Positions 43,815-51,561 of a DNA stretch of 64,000 nt are shown here, in pieces. The stretch comes from Thiotrichaceae bacterium (GTDB taxonomy: Bacteria > Pseudomonadota > Gammaproteobacteria > Beggiatoales > Beggiatoaceae): the NCBI GenBank assembly GCA_026991885.1, contig JALXAQ010000235.1, positions 36,854 to 100,853 on the forward strand, read 5' to 3'. Numbering within the stretch: the first letter of the stretch is position 1; each line of letters begins with the position of its first letter. The notes beneath the pieces were generated by a model, which worked only from the letters and a program-made list of their open reading frames with translations, was not told the DNA's origin and did not search any database. The position numbers and the translations under genes were made by a program.

Positions 43815-45827
43815 ATGCGTTATTATTTGTCTCACATTTTCAGCTTGATTTTATTAATCAGCGCCCTGACACCAGCCCACGCTGCCCGCCACGCGGTAGT
43901 GATTGGCAATGGGGACTACAACAAAAAAGTGCCCTCGCTGGATAATCCCGTGAATGATGCGAATGATATGGCAGCGGTTCTCAAAAGCTTAGGCTTTGAT
44001 GTGATCTTAAAGCTTAACGCCAGCAAAAAAACGATGAAAAACGCAGTACGTGAATTTGGGCAGCGTTTGCAGAGTGGTGATGTGGCATTGTTTTATTATT
44101 CGGGGCATGGTTTGCAATCCAACAATCGCAATTATTTGGTGCCACCAGAGGCAGATATCCGAAACAAAAAGGATATTGAGTTTGAGAGCTTTGATGTGAG
44201 CTATGTCTTGCAAAAAATGGAAAGAGTCAATCGTGAGGGAGTTAATCTGGTCATTCTGGATGCGTGTCGGGATAATCCCTTCCAAAGCAATATCAAGAAT
44301 TTAAAAAAAGGTTTAGCCGAAATCAAAGGCGATATGGGTTTTTTGATTGCTTATGCTACTGCCCCAGATATGCCATCTTATGGTAATAGCAAAAAGCGCA
44401 ATAGCATTTATACTGCTTATTTGTTGAGTGCTTTGCGTGATAAAAAGAAGGTATCTATGAGCGTCCTTGATTTGCTGACTGAGGTGACAAAACAAGTGGT
44501 GGCAGAAACTCAAAAGGCTCAAGTGCCTTGGTACTCGACTTCTTTGACGGAGCGGTTTTGTTTTGTGGACGGTCATTGCTGTTCTGAATGTCCGCAAATG
44601 TTGCGCGTGTGTGAAAGACATTTTCAAGCCTATCGTTTAACGACTGGCGCGGGTGGTACGGCTTTCTCATGCTATAAAGCGGTGTTGGAAAAAGAGCCAA
44701 GCAATACTGAAGCATTAGCGGGTTTAGCTAAAATAGAGAGGCGTTATGTGAGATGGATAGAAGCTGCCTTGAGCAAGGGGAAAATAGACAAAGCTAAGCA
44801 GTATTTAGAGGGTTTAGGCAGAGTCAATCCAGAATCACCGAAATATGCGGCTTTAGAGGAAAAAATTTATCCTAAGCCTTTGCCCCCGCTGGAAACGCCA
44901 GTCACGCCATCACAAGTAAGTCCATCGGTGGAAACGCCCTCTCCCTCAAATTCAAGCAATTTGGGGCCGCAAAGAGTCGCGGTGTGGCAGGCAATCGTTG
45001 CGGCGGTGATAATGATATGGTTGGCTTCGAGTCTTAAGCAACTTTCTCCCTGGAATCCACTAGACTATTTTCGCTTGTTGTGGTGGATTTTGGTCATGCC
45101 TCAACTATTGAAAGCCTATCGGGAAACCTTTGGTGAAAATGATGAAAAGCGCGTAGGTAAGTGGCTGCTCAGTACCCTAATATTGTTGCCTTTCTTGGTG
45201 CCTACTTTGGCATTAGGGTTAGAATTTTTGCCTCCTTTTGAAAAGGCGTGGCAGCCAGATACTTATCTGTGGATCAGTGCTTTGTTAGTGGGGGGTTGGC
45301 TATTAACGGGGTGGTTAGTATTAACGGGGTGGTTAGGAGATATAGATGAAATTTTAAATTTGGCGGGCTTCGTCGCGTTCGGCGTGGGCGTGGCGTTGGG
45401 CGTGCAGTTCGGCGTGGCGTTCGGCGTGGCGTTCGGCGTGCTGTACCTCCTGAGGTTCGTTATGGTGGCGTGCTTCGTGGCGTTCTGCGTGCCGTTCTGC
45501 GTGGCGTTCGGTGTGGCGTTCGGCGTGGTGGGCCTCCTGGCGGTTGTCCTGACGGTCCTCCTGACGTTCGGCGTGGTGGGCCTCGTGAGGCTCGTTATGG
45601 TGGCGGGCGTGGTGAACGGCGTGCTGTTCGCCGTGGGGACCGGCGGCTTCATGGCGTACGTCACGGGGGGCGTCCTGACCGTCGACGTGGCGGCGAACAT
45701 TGTAAAAAAGAGTTTAAAAACAGGCACACCCTCTTTATTAGCCCGCCTAGCTTTCCTGCTGCTACTTGCCGCCCACCTCTTTTTGATTTGGTTCAGCTTT
45801 TTGGGTGGGTGGCGGCAGTTTGCCTAA
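43815..45827 (+). CDS. secreted caspase-family peptidase (C14) with repeat-rich membrane tail
   Basis: After a signal peptide (residues 1-23, cut after AHA) comes a metacaspase-like domain: RHAVVIGNGDY, the catalytic His in FYYSGHG (His98) and Cys in VILDACRDNPF (Cys151). Residues about 255-345 have a small Cys-rich and helical section, then a Pro/Ser linker, then a long hydrophobic C-terminus. Residues about 520-620 are GVAFGVAFGV-type repeats encoded by strikingly GC-rich DNA (about 45370-45700) unlike the rest of the window. Large sulfur bacteria carry many such caspase-like proteins. Substrate unknown. Confidence 0.85.
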   Translation: MRYYLSHIFSLILLISALTPAHAARHAVVIGNGDYNKKVPSLDNPVNDANDMAAVLKSLGFDVILKLNASKKTMKNAVREFGQRLQSGDVALFYYSGHGLQSNNRNYLVPPEADIRNKKDIEFESFDVSYVLQKMERVNREGVNLVILDACRDNPFQSNIKNLKKGLAEIKGDMGFLIAYATAPDMPSYGNSKKRNSIYTAYLLSALRDKKKVSMSVLDLLTEVTKQVVAETQKAQVPWYSTSLTERFCFVDGHCCSECPQMLRVCERHFQAYRLTTGAGGTAFSCYKAVLEKEPSNTEALAGLAKIERRYVRWIEAALSKGKIDKAKQYLEGLGRVNPESPKYAALEEKIYPKPLPPLETPVTPSQVSPSVETPSPSNSSNLGPQRVAVWQAIVAAVIMIWLASSLKQLSPWNPLDYFRLLWWILVMPQLLKAYRETFGENDEKRVGKWLLSTLILLPFLVPTLALGLEFLPPFEKAWQPDTYLWISALLVGGWLLTGWLVLTGWLGDIDEILNLAGFVAFGVGVALGVQFGVAFGVAFGVLYLLRFVMVACFVAFCVPFCVAFGVAFGVVGLLAVVLTVLLTFGVVGLVRLVMVAGVVNGVLFAVGTGGFMAYVTGGVLTVDVAANIVKKSLKTGTPSLLARLAFLLLLAAHLFLIWFSFLGGWRQFA

Positions 45828-45896
45828 GTGAAAAAACGACACCTAATTTTTAGGCTTAACGATTCGTTACGTGTTTACCAAATCCCCGTACCACTC

Positions 45897-46038
45897 AAAA
45901 CCTTGAATCGCGGATTTGACGGATGACACAGATTACGCGGATTTAAAATCAAAGTCAAAAGATCAGATATAGATGTATTTTTAGGTTTTTAATCCGTGTC
46001 ATCCGTGTCATCCGTTTAATCCGCGATTCAAGGGTTTT
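45897..46038. repeat. 142-bp inverted-repeat element
   Basis: Arms CCTTGAATCGCGGATT...GACGGATGACAC and GTGTCATCCGT...AATCCGCGATTCAAGG pair over about 40 bases with few mismatches. The right arm has an internal duplication of GTGTCATCC. It fills the convergent gap between the caspase gene and bufC and could act as a shared 3' structure. Confidence 0.8.
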
Positions 46039-46062
46039 TTCGTTAAGGTTTTGACTTTAATC

Positions 46063-46821
46063 CTAAACAAAAAAACCAGCAATCCATCCGCGTTGTACAA
46101 ATGGTGTCAGCAACGCAGAAACATCAACCTTTTCACAAACCCTTTCAAATTTTTGTCCGCTACTAAAAGCCTTCAACAATTGCCATTCTTCATCCGTTGG
46201 TAAATCAAGACGCATATCATAGCCTTGTCGCCACATAAATATTTTTATCGCGCCTTCATCTAAACTAACCTGATCATCGCCTTCATAATCAGGCTGATTA
46301 ATCTGCCAAATGCGATGAATGGGATAGGGAGATTCTAACAGAATACTCGCTTTGGGTAGTTGGAAAACTAAATTCCCCCATTTATCTTGATCAATTTCCG
46401 CTAAGCTGGTTAAATCTAAGGGTGTGCTATCTTCACCATTAAAAATACGGTGCCAGTGCCACTCCAAGCGTGCCACATCAGGCAAATAGGCTAAAGAGGT
46501 GGCAGGTTCAAAGGAGGCCAGAAACTCAGGAAATTGCTCGCCATAATCCCCTAAATCTGGAGATTGAGAAGGAAAACGATGGATATAAGTTATTGCGGTT
46601 GCTTCAAAAAATTGCTCTCCAACCAGGCGATGGCAAACGGGATAAATTGCTCTTAAGGATCGGCTTAATTTTCCGATGATGCTGCCTCGATAAATGGCGA
46701 TGGCTTCAGCAGTTGTTAATTTTTTTGCGGTTGTAATACGTTTACAAAGCTCTGTCGCGCTGGTGCCCTCTTTGTCAAATATCGCCTGATAAAATAGTTT
46801 TTGTAGTGCAGCAAGTTCCAT
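46063..46821 (-). CDS. bufC: bufferin cluster protein BufC/HvfC (DUF2063)
   Basis: A partner protein of MNIO enzymes. The N-terminal DUF2063 domain is clear: LQKLFYQAIFD, AIAIYRGSIIGKLSRSLRAIYPVCHRLVGEQFF, and LGDYGEQFPEFLASFEPATSLAYLPDVARLEWHWHRIF. The C-terminal half is a diverged winged-helix-like region. In bufferin clusters BufC helps BufB modify the BufA precursor. Its ATG overlaps the bufB stop by one base (TAATG). Symbol by analogy with the bufferin nomenclature. Confidence 0.85.
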   Translation of the reverse strand: MELAALQKLFYQAIFDKEGTSATELCKRITTAKKLTTAEAIAIYRGSIIGKLSRSLRAIYPVCHRLVGEQFFEATAITYIHRFPSQSPDLGDYGEQFPEFLASFEPATSLAYLPDVARLEWHWHRIFNGEDSTPLDLTSLAEIDQDKWGNLVFQLPKASILLESPYPIHRIWQINQPDYEGDDQVSLDEGAIKIFMWRQGYDMRLDLPTDEEWQLLKAFSSGQKFERVCEKVDVSALLTPFVQRGWIAGFFV

Positions 46822-47654
46822 TAAGCCACCTTTTTGATTAGTGCATCAGCTTTGTCAGCTTCTGTCATTAATTTATCAAAAGTTGGGATGTCAGTATCCC
46901 ATTCGATGAGAGTAGGCACCGCACCAAAGCGTTCTAATGCCGTTTGATACAATTGCCAAACGGGCGGATGTACCTGATATCCGTGTGTATCAAACAAATA
47001 TTCCTTTCGTTCCTCATAGCCGGCTAAATGAATTTCTTTAACCCGATCGGCTGGTATCGCATTGAGATAGTCAAGGGGATCAAAGCCATGATTAGTCGCA
47101 CTCACATAAATATTATTGACATCAAGCAACAAATTACAATCCGTTTTATCTATCAATCCTTTAATAAAATCCCATTCTGGCATCGTACTCTCTTTGAAGG
47201 CGATATAACTGGATGGGTTTTCAATTAAAAGACGCTGTCCAAGAAATTCTTGTGCTTGAGTGATACGTTTTGCAACATGCTCCATGACCGTTTCGGTATA
47301 GGGAAGTGGGACGAGATCATTAAGATAGTTACCACCGACGGAAATCCACGCGAGGTGATCTGAAATATGGGCAGGTTCAATAAAAGCGGCCAAATGTTTT
47401 AATCGTGCCAAATAATCTAAATCCAAAGGCTCTGTTGCTCCTAAAGACATGCCGACGCCATGCAGAGTGATCTGATAATTTTGGCGGATTCGTTCTAAAT
47501 AGTTAAGCGGTTGTCCGCCGGGATTGAGATAGTTATCTGATAAAATCTCAAACCAATGCACGGGGGGATGATGCTTTAAAATGTATTGATAGTGTTGAGA
47601 ACGTAAACCGATGCCGGCGCCTGAAATGTAGGATGGTGGGAAATGAGTTGTCAT
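46821..47654 (-). CDS. bufB: MNIO enzyme BufB/HvfB (DUF692)
   Basis: A multinuclear non-haem iron oxidase of the DUF692 family with a TIM-barrel fold. Visible features are ISGAGIGLRSQHYQYIL, FEILSDNYLN, ITLHGVGMSLGATEPLD, ISDHLAWI, LLIENPSSYI, LLLDVNNIYVSATNHGFDP and EIHLAGYEE, which contain the His/Glu/Asp iron ligands of the family. In bufferin systems the enzyme converts Cys residues of BufA into thiooxazole heterocycles that bind copper. Length 277 aa is typical. A mini-hairpin separates it from bufA. Confidence 0.93.
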   Translation of the reverse strand: MTTHFPPSYISGAGIGLRSQHYQYILKHHPPVHWFEILSDNYLNPGGQPLNYLERIRQNYQITLHGVGMSLGATEPLDLDYLARLKHLAAFIEPAHISDHLAWISVGGNYLNDLVPLPYTETVMEHVAKRITQAQEFLGQRLLIENPSSYIAFKESTMPEWDFIKGLIDKTDCNLLLDVNNIYVSATNHGFDPLDYLNAIPADRVKEIHLAGYEERKEYLFDTHGYQVHPPVWQLYQTALERFGAVPTLIEWDTDIPTFDKLMTEADKADALIKKVA

Positions 47655-47676
47655 AATGTGATTAGTCGATGTTTAA

Positions 47677-47701
47677 GTCCAAAGCTAAAGCTTTGGACTC
47701 C
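47677..47701 (+). repeat. UAAA mini-hairpin, AGC/GCT subtype
   Basis: GTCCAAAGC, TAAA, GCTTTGGAC plus TCC, placed between the bufA stop and the bufB start. As RNA on the minus strand it would also fold and could separate precursor from enzyme expression. Confidence 0.85.
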
Positions 47702-47713
47702 AATCAATATGCC

Positions 47714-47992
47714 TTATTTCTGCTTGGGAGCGGCTTCTTTGAGAGTGCCACCAACAATCTTTTCGCAAGTGCCTTCCGGGACATAAATCCATTCTTCAGG
47801 ATCACCATCTGTTGTTGCCACACCACCGCAACCATGTTTGCTGGTCCCACAATCGTTCATACCAGCTTTGACGATACCTGAACATTTTTCAAAGCCCGCC
47901 TTTGCAGCAAAAGCGTTTGTGGAGATCGTGCCTAAACCCAGTGCCAGTACACTCACCAATGCCGAGTTGACCATTGTTTTCGCATTTTTCAT
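47714..47992 (-). CDS. bufA: bufferin precursor BufA (DUF2282)
   Basis: A 92-residue exported precursor peptide: signal peptide (residues about 1-29, [20 protein letters not shown]) followed by a short core with [36 protein letters not shown]. The four-Cys arrangement and the PEEW.YVP.GTCEK ending identify the BufA1/DUF2282 family, periplasmic copper-buffering RiPPs modified by BufB. It is followed by bufB and bufC. The DoxX-type bufD often present is absent. Such clusters are commonly controlled by ECF sigma factors; I do not see a decisive site. Confidence 0.9.
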   Translation of the reverse strand: MKNAKTMVNSALVSVLALGLGTISTNAFAAKAGFEKCSGIVKAGMNDCGTSKHGCGGVATTDGDPEEWIYVPEGTCEKIVGGTLKEAAPKQK

Positions 47993-48065
47993 ATTTATAT
48001 AACCTCGTTACCCAAAAAAAATTTATGGCGCTCATAATCATAATAGTTGAATTGAGTATCATAAG

Positions 48066-48593
48066 TCAACCATTATGCTGTTGTGCCAATTTGACATAAT
48101 GATTGGCTGAATATTCAAAATACGCTTTTTCACTCTCAGTCAACGGGCGTATCTTTTTCGCTGGATTGCCAAGCCACAAATGGCCACCTTCTAACACTTT
48201 ACCCGGTGGAACGAGACTGCCCGCGCCCAATAAAGTATAAGGCTGTAACACAGCACCATCGAGCACAATAGCACCGATGCCGACGAGGCAATGATGTTCT
48301 ATGGTACAAGCATGTAGGTTAGCTTGATGACCAACAGTGACTGCCTCACCTATCAAGAGTGACAAGCCACCCGGACAATATTCACTATCGTGACTGACGT
48401 GTAGCACGCTATTGTCTTGCACATTGGTACGTGCGCCGATACTAATACTTTCTATATCGCCACGGGCTACCACCATCGGCCATAGTGAAGCCTGTTCTCC
48501 CATCGTCACCTGCCCGATAACAAGTGCCATGGGATCAATATAGGCACTCTCAGCAATTTTCGGAGAATGACCTAAATATTCGCGGATTGACAT
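48066..48593 (-). CDS. gamma-carbonic anhydrase family protein (YrdA-like)
   Basis: A left-handed beta-helix hexapeptide protein. Repeats run from IGQVTMGEQASLWPMVVARGD to VGIGAIVLDGAVLQPYTLLGAGSLVPPG. Candidate zinc ligands are His in VLHVSHD and VGHQANLHAC. Length 175 aa matches YrdA/PaaY proteins rather than the larger Cam. Bicarbonate activity is uncertain in this subgroup. ATG follows directly on the stop of the small Cys-rich gene (TAAATG), so it is in the rnf transcription unit. Confidence 0.88.
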   Translation of the reverse strand: MSIREYLGHSPKIAESAYIDPMALVIGQVTMGEQASLWPMVVARGDIESISIGARTNVQDNSVLHVSHDSEYCPGGLSLLIGEAVTVGHQANLHACTIEHHCLVGIGAIVLDGAVLQPYTLLGAGSLVPPGKVLEGGHLWLGNPAKKIRPLTESEKAYFEYSANHYVKLAQQHNG

Positions 48594-48764
48594 TTATTTA
48601 TTACTCCCAAGGTTCTCTGTACAACCACTTGCATTGCTACAAGCAGAACATTTCGATTTGAATGCCACAGTATTAGGATTATATTTTCTAATCCAAATCT
48701 GAAAGAGTGCCCAAGCTGAGCAGATAGCTGCTAAACTAATAATGGCCAAAAGATAATCAAGCAT
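48594..48764 (-). CDS. small Cys-rich single-TM protein after rnfA
   Basis: A 56-residue protein: membrane segment in residues 4-24 (YLLAIISLAAICSAWALFQIW), a short basic linker, then KCSACSNASGC, a compact three-Cys cluster, and a polar tail. GGGGG lies seven bases before ATG 48764, which is 12 bases beyond rnfA, and the stop abuts the next ATG. The layout resembles NqrM (the Fe-delivery factor of Na+-NQR) and FeoB-associated Cys-rich proteins, but I cannot assign it to either. Position suggests help in metal-centre assembly of the Rnf complex; this is inference. Confidence 0.65.
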   Translation of the reverse strand: MLDYLLAIISLAAICSAWALFQIWIRKYNPNTVAFKSKCSACSNASGCTENLGSNK

Positions 48765-48776
48765 TAATTGCCCCCA

Positions 48777-49352
48777 TTAAGCACTAAACAAGCCCGAAAA
48801 ACCCATAAAAGCCAACGACAGAATGCCCGCAATAATAAGACTCATTGCAGTCCCTTTCATTAGAGAAGGTACATTTGACAATTCGTTTTCTTCACGCAAT
48901 CCCGCCATAAGTACCAGTGCCAAAGTAAAACCGCCACCCGCACCCAAAGCAAAAATCACGCCCTCCAGCAGCCCATAACCGCGATTAGTCGCAAAAATAG
49001 CAAAACCAAGAATGGCACAATTAGTCGTAATCAATGGTAGAAAAATACCCAGGGCACGAAACAAGGCGGGACTCATTTTTTTGATAACCATTTCAACAAA
49101 TTGCACCGTACTGGCTATCACCACAATAAAGGTAATCAAGCGTAAATAGGGGGCATGTATCAATATATAAGTATTCAGAAACCAAGTACAAACAGCCGTA
49201 ATCAGCATCACAAAGGTACTCGCCAATCCCAGCCGAAATGCCGTTTCCAGCTTGCCCGATACCCCAAAAAAGGGACAAAGTCCAAGAAAGTAAGAAAATA
49301 CAAAATTATTGACCAGTAAGGAGCTGATAAAAATCCAAATGAGATTATCCAT
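48777..49352 (-). CDS. rnfA: Rnf electron transport complex subunit A
   Basis: A polytopic inner-membrane subunit of the ion-translocating ferredoxin:NAD+ oxidoreductase. FVFSYFLGLCPFFGVSGKLETAFRLGLASTFVM and LITTNCAILGFAIFATNRGYGLLE are characteristic, including the two Cys (LGLCPFFG and TTNCAILG) that ligate the intramembrane [2Fe-2S] centre shared with RnfE. Length 191 aa is standard. It lies ten bases after rnfE. The remaining rnf genes (B, C, D, G) are not in the window. Confidence 0.95.
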   Translation of the reverse strand: MDNLIWIFISSLLVNNFVFSYFLGLCPFFGVSGKLETAFRLGLASTFVMLITAVCTWFLNTYILIHAPYLRLITFIVVIASTVQFVEMVIKKMSPALFRALGIFLPLITTNCAILGFAIFATNRGYGLLEGVIFALGAGGGFTLALVLMAGLREENELSNVPSLMKGTAMSLIIAGILSLAFMGFSGLFSA

Positions 49353-49362
49353 AGATTATTTA

Positions 49363-50007
49363 TTACCCAATTTGATTGTTCATTGATAACTGTGTACTGA
49401 CAATGGATTCTTTCTTTTCTTTGAGCCAGTTGAAAAAAAGCAAGATTAGCCCAAGCATAATAAATCCACCTGGCGGTAACAGCATCACAACCCAAGGTTC
49501 AAAATGGGGACCGAACAGTGAAATGCCAAACAATGTACCATTGCCTAAAATTTCTCGGAGACTGCCTAAGATGAACAAGGCAAATAAAAAACCAGTGGAC
49601 GTTCCCACAGCATCCGCCATCGCTAAGCCCACTCCATGTTTTGAGGCAAAGGCTTCTTGACGCCCTAAAATCATACAATTAACCACAATCAAGGGGACAA
49701 AAGCACCCAGTTCCTTATGCACTTCGGGGATTAAAGCCAATAAAGTATAATCAGCGACGGTGACAAAAGTGGCGATAATAATAATATAACAAGAAATGCG
49801 TACCTGCTTGGGAATGAAATTTTTAAATAGAGAAACCAAGGTACTGGAGCCGACCAAAACAAAAAAAGTCGCCAATCCCATAGCAATCGCATTGATTGCC
49901 GAATTAGTGACAGCTAACATCGGGCACATGCCCAGTACTTGGACAAATACTGGATTTTCTTTCCAGATGCCCTTCATAAATTCTTCGTAAGTGTTGGTTT
50001 TTTGCAT
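49363..50007 (-). CDS. rnfE: Rnf electron transport complex subunit E
   Basis: The paralogous membrane partner of RnfA. Key parts are NPVFVQVLGMCPMLAVTNSAINAIAMGLAT, LIVVNCMILGRQEAFASKHGVGLAMADAVGTSTGF and the C-terminal PPGGFIMLGLILLFFNWL. The Cys in LGMCPMLA and VVNCMILG match the iron-sulfur ligands. Length 214 aa is slightly short but normal. The order E-A differs from the E. coli rnfABCDGE order and recalls rnfCDGEA-type clusters; here the genes before E are missing and a methyltransferase lies there. Confidence 0.94.
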   Translation of the reverse strand: MQKTNTYEEFMKGIWKENPVFVQVLGMCPMLAVTNSAINAIAMGLATFFVLVGSSTLVSLFKNFIPKQVRISCYIIIIATFVTVADYTLLALIPEVHKELGAFVPLIVVNCMILGRQEAFASKHGVGLAMADAVGTSTGFLFALFILGSLREILGNGTLFGISLFGPHFEPWVVMLLPPGGFIMLGLILLFFNWLKEKKESIVSTQLSMNNQIG

Positions 50008-50018
50008 ATTAGTGAAGT

Positions 50019-50648
50019 CTATTTTTGAGCTATCCCTTTTATCATTGGCTTGACCAGTGAAGGGGCACCTAGCATAGAAACTTTTTCAATTTGAATTGAA
50101 TTGAAGCCTGCTTGTTTTATAAAGTTTTCCGTTTGCCGGGTTAAATGACAGTTACAACCTATCCATTTCCAAAAGGGTTCAACCCTTTTTTGCCAATTCA
50201 ATAATTTTGGATTATCGTCTGCGGCGACATGTTCCATCAATATCAATTGTCCATTCGGTCGAAGAAGGCGTTTGAGTTCTGTTAGAGAATTTAAGGGATT
50301 TTTAACAGAGCATAAAACCAAAGTGGAAACAACATAATCAAAAGATTCGTCGGGCAAATCAATTGACTCAGCGTGGTAATGAGCCATTGATATATTATCT
50401 CTATCGGATTCTTCAATTCGCTTGTTGAGGATATGGCGCATATTGGAATCAGGTTCAGTTAAAACCAGCTTATTAACGGTTTTTGGATAATATTTCAGAT
50501 TGACCCCAGTTCCACTGCCTATTTCTAATACATCTCCACGGAGATTGCCCAACAGATCTCTTCTCCACTGGCTTAAACAGTTGTTTTCCACTTTTTTTAT
50601 GGCGCTATCATAAAATTTGGCCATAAAATAGGATCGGATTGATTTCAT
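50019..50648 (-). CDS. class I SAM-dependent methyltransferase
   Basis: A 209-residue methyltransferase. Motif I is LEIGSGTGVNLKYYP, with TEPDSNMRHIL after it, LPDESFDYVVSTLVLCSVKNP (motif IV-V) and LKRLLRPNGQLILMEHV. The C-terminal WIGCNCHLTRQTENFIKQAGF segment is typical of METTL7/thiol methyltransferase-like proteins, so a small thiol or lipid substrate is possible. It sits 11 bases upstream of rnfE on the same strand and may share its transcript. Confidence 0.8.
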   Translation of the reverse strand: MKSIRSYFMAKFYDSAIKKVENNCLSQWRRDLLGNLRGDVLEIGSGTGVNLKYYPKTVNKLVLTEPDSNMRHILNKRIEESDRDNISMAHYHAESIDLPDESFDYVVSTLVLCSVKNPLNSLTELKRLLRPNGQLILMEHVAADDNPKLLNWQKRVEPFWKWIGCNCHLTRQTENFIKQAGFNSIQIEKVSMLGAPSLVKPMIKGIAQK

Positions 50649-50714
50649 CGTTAGTTAATCTCTTTTCATCAACTTATTTTGTGTTATCATTATATTAATA
50701 AATTAAATTAACAC

Positions 50715-50737
50715 GTCCAAGATAAATCTTGGACTCC
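50715..50737 (+). repeat. UAAA mini-hairpin, GA/TC subtype
   Basis: GTCCAAGA-TAAA-TCTTGGAC plus TCC in the divergent gap between the methyltransferase and pdxJ. Confidence 0.85.
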
Positions 50738-50805
50738 TAAGTGATTTATTTAGGAAAATTTTTAATTTTATCATAAAAAGTTTTATTTACAGCAAAAAAT
50801 TCATA

Positions 50806-51543
50806 ATGGAAACCACACGCAACTCACCCCCCATACGTTTAGGGGTAAATATAGACCACATAGCCACCGTTAGACAGGCGCGTGGCACCCGTTATCCCGA
50901 TCCCGTGCAAGCCGCTATTGAGGCAGAGCAAGCGGGTGCGGATTTGATTACTTTACATTTACGTGAAGATCGTCGGCATATTCAAGAGCGCGATGTCCTT
51001 ATACTTAAAGATGTGCTGCTCACTCGTATGAATTTAGAAATGGCGGTGACTGATGAAATGTTGGCTTTTGCTGAACGTCTTCGCCCTCAAGATGTTTGCT
51101 TAGTACCTGAGCGGCGCGAAGAATTGACAACCGAAGGGGGGCTTGATGTTGTCAACCAAATTGAGCGCATTACTGAAGCTTGTCAACGATTAGCGGCGGT
51201 TGGGACACGAGTTTCTTTATTTATTGATGCTGAACATGAGCAAATTGATGCGGCAGTGCGTGTGGGTGCGCCAGTGATAGAAATTCATACCGGTCATTTT
51301 GCTGATGCCCCAGATGAACAAGAATATCAACGCATTCTCACGGCTGTCAAGCATGGCGTAGAGGCTGACTTACAGGTGAATGCAGGGCATGGTCTCAATT
51401 ATCACAACGTTGCTGATATTGCCATCATTCCTGATGTGTGCGAATTAAATATTGGTCATGCGATTGTCGCGCGTGCCTTGTTTAGCGGTTTTGCTGAAGC
51501 GGTGCGAGAAATGAAGCGTTTGATGGTTGAGGCGCGAAATTAA
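50806..51543 (+). CDS. pdxJ: pyridoxine 5'-phosphate synthase
   Basis: PdxJ condenses 1-deoxyxylulose 5-phosphate with 3-amino-2-oxopropyl phosphate to make vitamin B6. It has [82 protein letters not shown] and [12 protein letters not shown]. The catalytic Glu, His and Arg residues of the family are in place. Length 245 aa is typical. A repeat-protein gene follows by 18 bases, whereas acpS often follows in other gammaproteobacteria. Confidence 0.96.
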   Translation: METTRNSPPIRLGVNIDHIATVRQARGTRYPDPVQAAIEAEQAGADLITLHLREDRRHIQERDVLILKDVLLTRMNLEMAVTDEMLAFAERLRPQDVCLVPERREELTTEGGLDVVNQIERITEACQRLAAVGTRVSLFIDAEHEQIDAAVRVGAPVIEIHTGHFADAPDEQEYQRILTAVKHGVEADLQVNAGHGLNYHNVADIAIIPDVCELNIGHAIVARALFSGFAEAVREMKRLMVEARN

Positions 51544-51561
51544 GATGAGTTATTGAAAATA

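Noticed and set aside
45263..45727. Open minus-strand frame rich in NATPNATP repeats
   Set aside because: It is the antisense shadow of the GC-rich GVAFGV tract of the caspase-family gene; it has no ribosome site or independent homology.
45470..45853. Open + strand frame rich in Arg and Gly
   Set aside because: Alternative frame of the same repeat tract, inside the caspase-family gene.
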